Shown here: positions 6,608 through 8,690 of the stretch, piece by piece
Position numbering within the stretch: position 1 is the stretch's first letter
Layout of the letters: each line of letters opens with the position of its first letter
DNA from: Pseudomonadota bacterium
GTDB taxonomy: Bacteria > SAR324 > NAC60-12
DNA length: 8,690 bases
Reading direction: 5' to 3'
NCBI GenBank assembly: GCA_014381795.1
Contig: JACNKY010000275.1
Span: 1-8,690 of the forward strand
The notes under the pieces: model-generated
The model's database searches: none
Seen by the model: the letters and a program-made list of their open reading frames with translations, nothing else
Told to the model about the DNA's origin: nothing
Position numbers and translations under genes: made by a program

Positions 6608-7147
6608 ATGTCAAGAATTGGTAAAAGACCCATCAAAGTAACTCAGGGAGTTGAAGTTTCTTTTAAGGAACGTCAGCTTTCAGTGAAGGGGCCTAAAGGA
6701 GAGTTGGAACTCACAGCTCATCCTGCGATCGAATTAAAAATCGATGATGAAAACATCTATGTCAGCCCTGCTGACCTGAATGGACCGATGACACCCATGC
6801 TTGGGACAACCTGGGCTTTGATCACAAATATGATTCATGGTGTTACTGAGGGATTTCAAAAACAGTTAAACCTCGTCGGTGTCGGTTATAAAGCGGCAGT
6901 CAATCAAAAAATTATAGAGTTAAATTTAGGTTATTCACATCCTATAAAATACACTCTACCTGAAGGTATAAAAGCAACGGTTGACGCTAATACCAAGATT
7001 ATGCTTGAGAGTTCGGACAAACAACTTTTGGGGCAGGTAAGTGCAGAGATACAAAAATTCAGACCGCCCGAGCCTTACAAGGGTAAAGGGATTTTATTTG
7101 AAGGTGAACAAATCAAGCGTAAAGCCGGTAAAAGCGGTAAAACATAA
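6608..7147 (+). CDS. rplF: 50S ribosomal protein L6
   Basis: A 179-residue L6, made of two tandem alpha/beta repeats, located near the factor-binding site of the 50S beside the sarcin-ricin loop. Signatures are MSRIGKRPIKVTQGVEV, SVKGPKGELE (about 25-34), LVGVGYKA (89-96), LNLGYSHPI and the C-terminal PPEPYKGKGI (153-162), followed by RKAGKSGKT. The ATG at 6608 lies 23 nt after rpsH, with a weak AAGAGA element upstream. Length and motifs are standard. rplR follows after 20 nt. Confidence 0.98.
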   Translation: MSRIGKRPIKVTQGVEVSFKERQLSVKGPKGELELTAHPAIELKIDDENIYVSPADLNGPMTPMLGTTWALITNMIHGVTEGFQKQLNLVGVGYKAAVNQKIIELNLGYSHPIKYTLPEGIKATVDANTKIMLESSDKQLLGQVSAEIQKFRPPEPYKGKGILFEGEQIKRKAGKSGKT

Positions 7148-7167
7148 TATTTAAGTTATAGCTTAAC

Positions 7168-7536
7168 ATGGAAAATGCGGCAAAACGTCTGAAAGGTAGA
7201 CTAACCAGACACAGACGCTTAAGAAAAAAAATCTCCGGGACAGAACTGCGCCCACGATTAGCAGTATTCAGATCTTCAATGCATATTTATGTGCAGGCAG
7301 TTGATGATATTGCAGGGACAACAATTGCTTCTTCTTCAACAGCAGTTATCAAGAAGTCGCTAAAAAAGACCTATACAGGAAACAAAGATGCTGCTAAAGC
7401 AGTTGGTGCTGACGTAGCAAAGAAACTTTTAGAGAAATCAATTTCATCAGTTGTCTTTGACCGCGGTGGTTTTGTTTATCATGGACGTGTACAGGCCTTA
7501 GCAGATGGTGCTAGGGAAGCTGGCTTAAAGTTCTGA
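7168..7536 (+). CDS. rplR: 50S ribosomal protein L18
   Basis: A 122-residue L18, which carries 5S rRNA into the central protuberance with L5. The basic N-terminus with [20 protein letters not shown] is the 5S-binding segment. The body has [37 protein letters not shown] and [20 protein letters not shown], and it ends [11 protein letters not shown] as the family does. The start ATG at 7168 lacks a Shine-Dalgarno; TTATAG lies 6 nt upstream in the 20-nt spacer. An eight-A run at 7224-7231 does not disturb the frame. rpsE follows 31 nt later across a spacer built from a near-duplicated 15/16-nt unit. Confidence 0.98.
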   Translation: MENAAKRLKGRLTRHRRLRKKISGTELRPRLAVFRSSMHIYVQAVDDIAGTTIASSSTAVIKKSLKKTYTGNKDAAKAVGADVAKKLLEKSISSVVFDRGGFVYHGRVQALADGAREAGLKF

Positions 7537-7564
7537 AAACCGGTAAAGCTGAAAAAATGGTAAA
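7533..7564 (+). repeat. Imperfect tandem duplication at the rplR-rpsE junction
   Basis: CTGAAAACCGGTAAA (7533-7547) is followed, after one G, by CTGAAAAAATGGTAAA (7549-7564). The two units share their ends and most internal bases. The first begins at the last base of the rplR coding sequence and includes the stop. The pair makes up nearly all of the spacer before the GTG of rpsE. It may be a small slippage duplication that lengthened the spacer, or chance similarity in A-rich DNA. Confidence 0.4.
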
Positions 7565-7567
7565 ATA

Positions 7568-8071
7568 GTGGCAGAAAAACATTCAGATAAAAACGAATTA
7601 ATCGAAAAAGTAATCAGAGTAAACCGAGTAGCCAAAGTGGTGAAAGGTGGACGTCGTTTTAGCTTTAGTGCCTTGATTGTTGTCGGTGACGGCCGCGGTA
7701 AGGTTGGACTAGGTCTTGGAAAGGCTGGCGAAGTTGTGGAAGCAATTCGTAAAGGAGTTGAACAGGCTTCGGCGAGTATGAAAAAAATTACTGTGGAAGG
7801 CACTTCAATTCCACATCTGGCAATTGGTAGATTTGGTGCCGGCAAGGTTATAATGAAGCCTGCAGAAAAAGGTCATGGAATCATTGCCGCGGGTGCAGTT
7901 AGAGCAGTCATGGAAGCTGCGGGTATTATGGACATCAGTGTAAAGTGTTTAGGTTCAAGGAACCCAAACAACTTGGTACGTTCAACTCTTGAGGGTTTGT
8001 ATAATCTTAGAAGTACCGAATGGATTGCACGTGCAAGAGGTAAAGACATCGAATATTTAAACCAGCAGTAA
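7568..8071 (+). CDS. rpsE: 30S ribosomal protein S5
   Basis: A 167-residue S5, which with S3 and S4 forms the mRNA entry pore and affects decoding accuracy. The N-terminal loop [20 protein letters not shown] (about 18-37) is intact; this is where spectinomycin-resistance changes occur in other bacteria, and nothing unusual is seen. Further blocks are [20 protein letters not shown] (38-57), [20 protein letters not shown] and [20 protein letters not shown] at 7568 is the best start ([20 protein letters not shown]); there is no strong Shine-Dalgarno. rpmD begins 2 nt after the stop. Confidence 0.97.
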   Translation: MAEKHSDKNELIEKVIRVNRVAKVVKGGRRFSFSALIVVGDGRGKVGLGLGKAGEVVEAIRKGVEQASASMKKITVEGTSIPHLAIGRFGAGKVIMKPAEKGHGIIAAGAVRAVMEAAGIMDISVKCLGSRNPNNLVRSTLEGLYNLRSTEWIARARGKDIEYLNQQ

Positions 8072-8073
8072 AC

Positions 8074-8259
8074 ATGAGCAAGAAAATAAAAGTAACACAG
8101 ATTCGAAGTCGAATAGGTGCTAAAAAAAATCAAATAGCCTGTCTTAGTGGATTAGGATTAAGAAAAATAAACAGTTCTACGGTCCTTGATAATACTCCGG
8201 AAGTACGAGGCATGATACGAAAAGTAAATCATCTTGTCCGGATTGAGACAGCAGTTTAA
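8074..8259 (+). CDS. rpmD: 50S ribosomal protein L30
   Basis: A 61-residue L30 of the short bacterial type. The pattern KIKVTQIRSRIGAKKNQIAC (about 4-23), LSGLGLRKINSSTVLDNTPE (24-43) and VRGMIRKVNHLVRIE is the family signature, and the place between rpsE and rplO is canonical. The protein lies on the 50S surface near helix 38 and is dispensable in some bacteria. An eight-A run at 8122-8129 keeps the frame. The ATG follows the rpsE stop by 2 nt with no Shine-Dalgarno visible. Confidence 0.97.
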   Translation: MSKKIKVTQIRSRIGAKKNQIACLSGLGLRKINSSTVLDNTPEVRGMIRKVNHLVRIETAV

Positions 8260-8276
8260 ATAACAACGGTATAACT

Positions 8277-8690
8277 ATGTATCTTCACGATCTTGAATCA
8301 ACTAAATACAAGCCACGTAAACGAGTAGGCAGAGGTCCTGGAAGCGGGAGCGGAAAGAATTGTGGCCGCGGACAAAACGGTGCAAAATCTCGTTCTGGTT
8401 ACAAACAGAAAAAAGGCTTCGAAGGTGGACAAACACCACTTAAGCGAAGACTGCCTAAGTTTGGCTTTACAAGTCCAAACAAAGTTTATGCTCAACTGAT
8501 AAATCTGCAAAACCTTGAAGATGCGGACAGCGTAACAGCAGGAAGCAACCTTGATAAAAACAAACTGAAAGAATTAGGTTTTATCAAAAAAGCAGATAAG
8601 CCCGTAAAACTCTTAGGCAACGGTAGTATAAGCAAAAAAATAACTATTGAAGTAGATATGGTTAGTGTTAGTGCTGCGGAAGCAGTTTCA
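8277..8690 (+). CDS. rplO: 50S ribosomal protein L15, 3' end outside window
   Basis: From ATG at 8277 an open frame runs to the last base and gives 138 residues without a stop. L15 is a late-assembling 23S rRNA-binding protein. The glycine- and arginine-rich N-terminus has KPRKRVGRGPGSGSGKNCGR (about 12-31), GQNGAKSRSG (32-41) and GFEGGQTPLKRRLPKFGF (47-64), which are diagnostic. The globular C-terminal half is visible up to LLGNGSISKKITIEVDMVSV and SAAEAVS; L15 is usually near 145-150 residues, so only a short tail is missing. The start follows TATAAC with no Shine-Dalgarno. By canonical order secY would come next, but it is not in the window. Confidence 0.96.
   Translation, partial: MYLHDLESTKYKPRKRVGRGPGSGSGKNCGRGQNGAKSRSGYKQKKGFEGGQTPLKRRLPKFGFTSPNKVYAQLINLQNLEDADSVTAGSNLDKNKLKELGFIKKADKPVKLLGNGSISKKITIEVDMVSVSAAEAVS

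Noticed and set aside
7151..7166. Small inverted repeat TTAAG...CTTAA before rplR
   Set aside because: Only five A/T-rich pairs plus a possible wobble; too weak to call a hairpin or operator and readily explained by composition.
5096..8129. Runs of eight A in rplX (5096-5103), rplR (7224-7231) and rpmD (8122-8129) as possible slippage or frameshift sites
   Set aside because: All three frames are intact and give full-length conserved proteins, and lysine-rich ribosomal proteins in AT-rich DNA commonly contain such runs.

Overview
The window is a near-complete bacterial str/S10/spc ribosomal-protein cluster, with every gene on the + strand and packed end to end. It opens inside the 3' end of tuf (EF-Tu) and closes inside rplO (L15). 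In between lie, in order, rpsJ, rplD, rplW, rplB, rpsS, rplV, rpsC, rplP, rpmC, rpsQ, rplN, rplX, rplE, rpsN, rpsH, rplF, rplR, rpsE and rpmD. Gene content, order and protein motifs are clearly bacterial and the code is standard (TAA, TAG and TGA all act as stops). The DNA looks moderately AT-rich. I cannot assign a phylum with confidence. Informative characters are the 61-residue zinc-binding S14, tuf directly joined to rpsJ, and a mix of Shine-Dalgarno and non-Shine-Dalgarno starts.

Layout: (1) 1-396, EF-Tu C-terminus; (2) 414-4704, S10-operon genes from rpsJ to rpsQ; (3) 4701-8690, spc-operon genes from rplN into rplO. Spacers are short or absent; several neighbours overlap by 1 or 4 nt (TAATG, TGATG, ATGA), which suggests translational coupling. 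The longest spacer is 60 nt, between rplV and rpsC, and it holds a 16-bp perfect palindrome inside a 26-bp imperfect one. There is no non-coding stretch over 300 bases, and I see no RNA gene, mobile element or CRISPR array.

The main anomaly is an absence: rplC (ribosomal protein L3), normally between rpsJ and rplD, is missing. Only 24 nt separate rpsJ from rplD and they are filled by a normal ribosome-binding region. L3 is a universal core 50S protein, so the gene has probably moved elsewhere in the genome, unless the window is an assembly artefact. The rest of the order is canonical. Because tuf runs into rpsJ with a 17-nt gap, there is no room for an E. coli-type S10 leader, so any L4-based autoregulation would have to work differently.

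Together the genes supply EF-Tu, which delivers aminoacyl-tRNA, and structural proteins of both subunits: S3, S5, S8, S10, S14, S17 and S19 of the 30S, and L2, L4, L5, L6, L14, L15, L16, L18, L22, L23, L24, L29 and L30 of the 50S. No novel multi-gene system is visible; the points worth following are the missing rplC, the intergenic palindrome and the translation-start signals.
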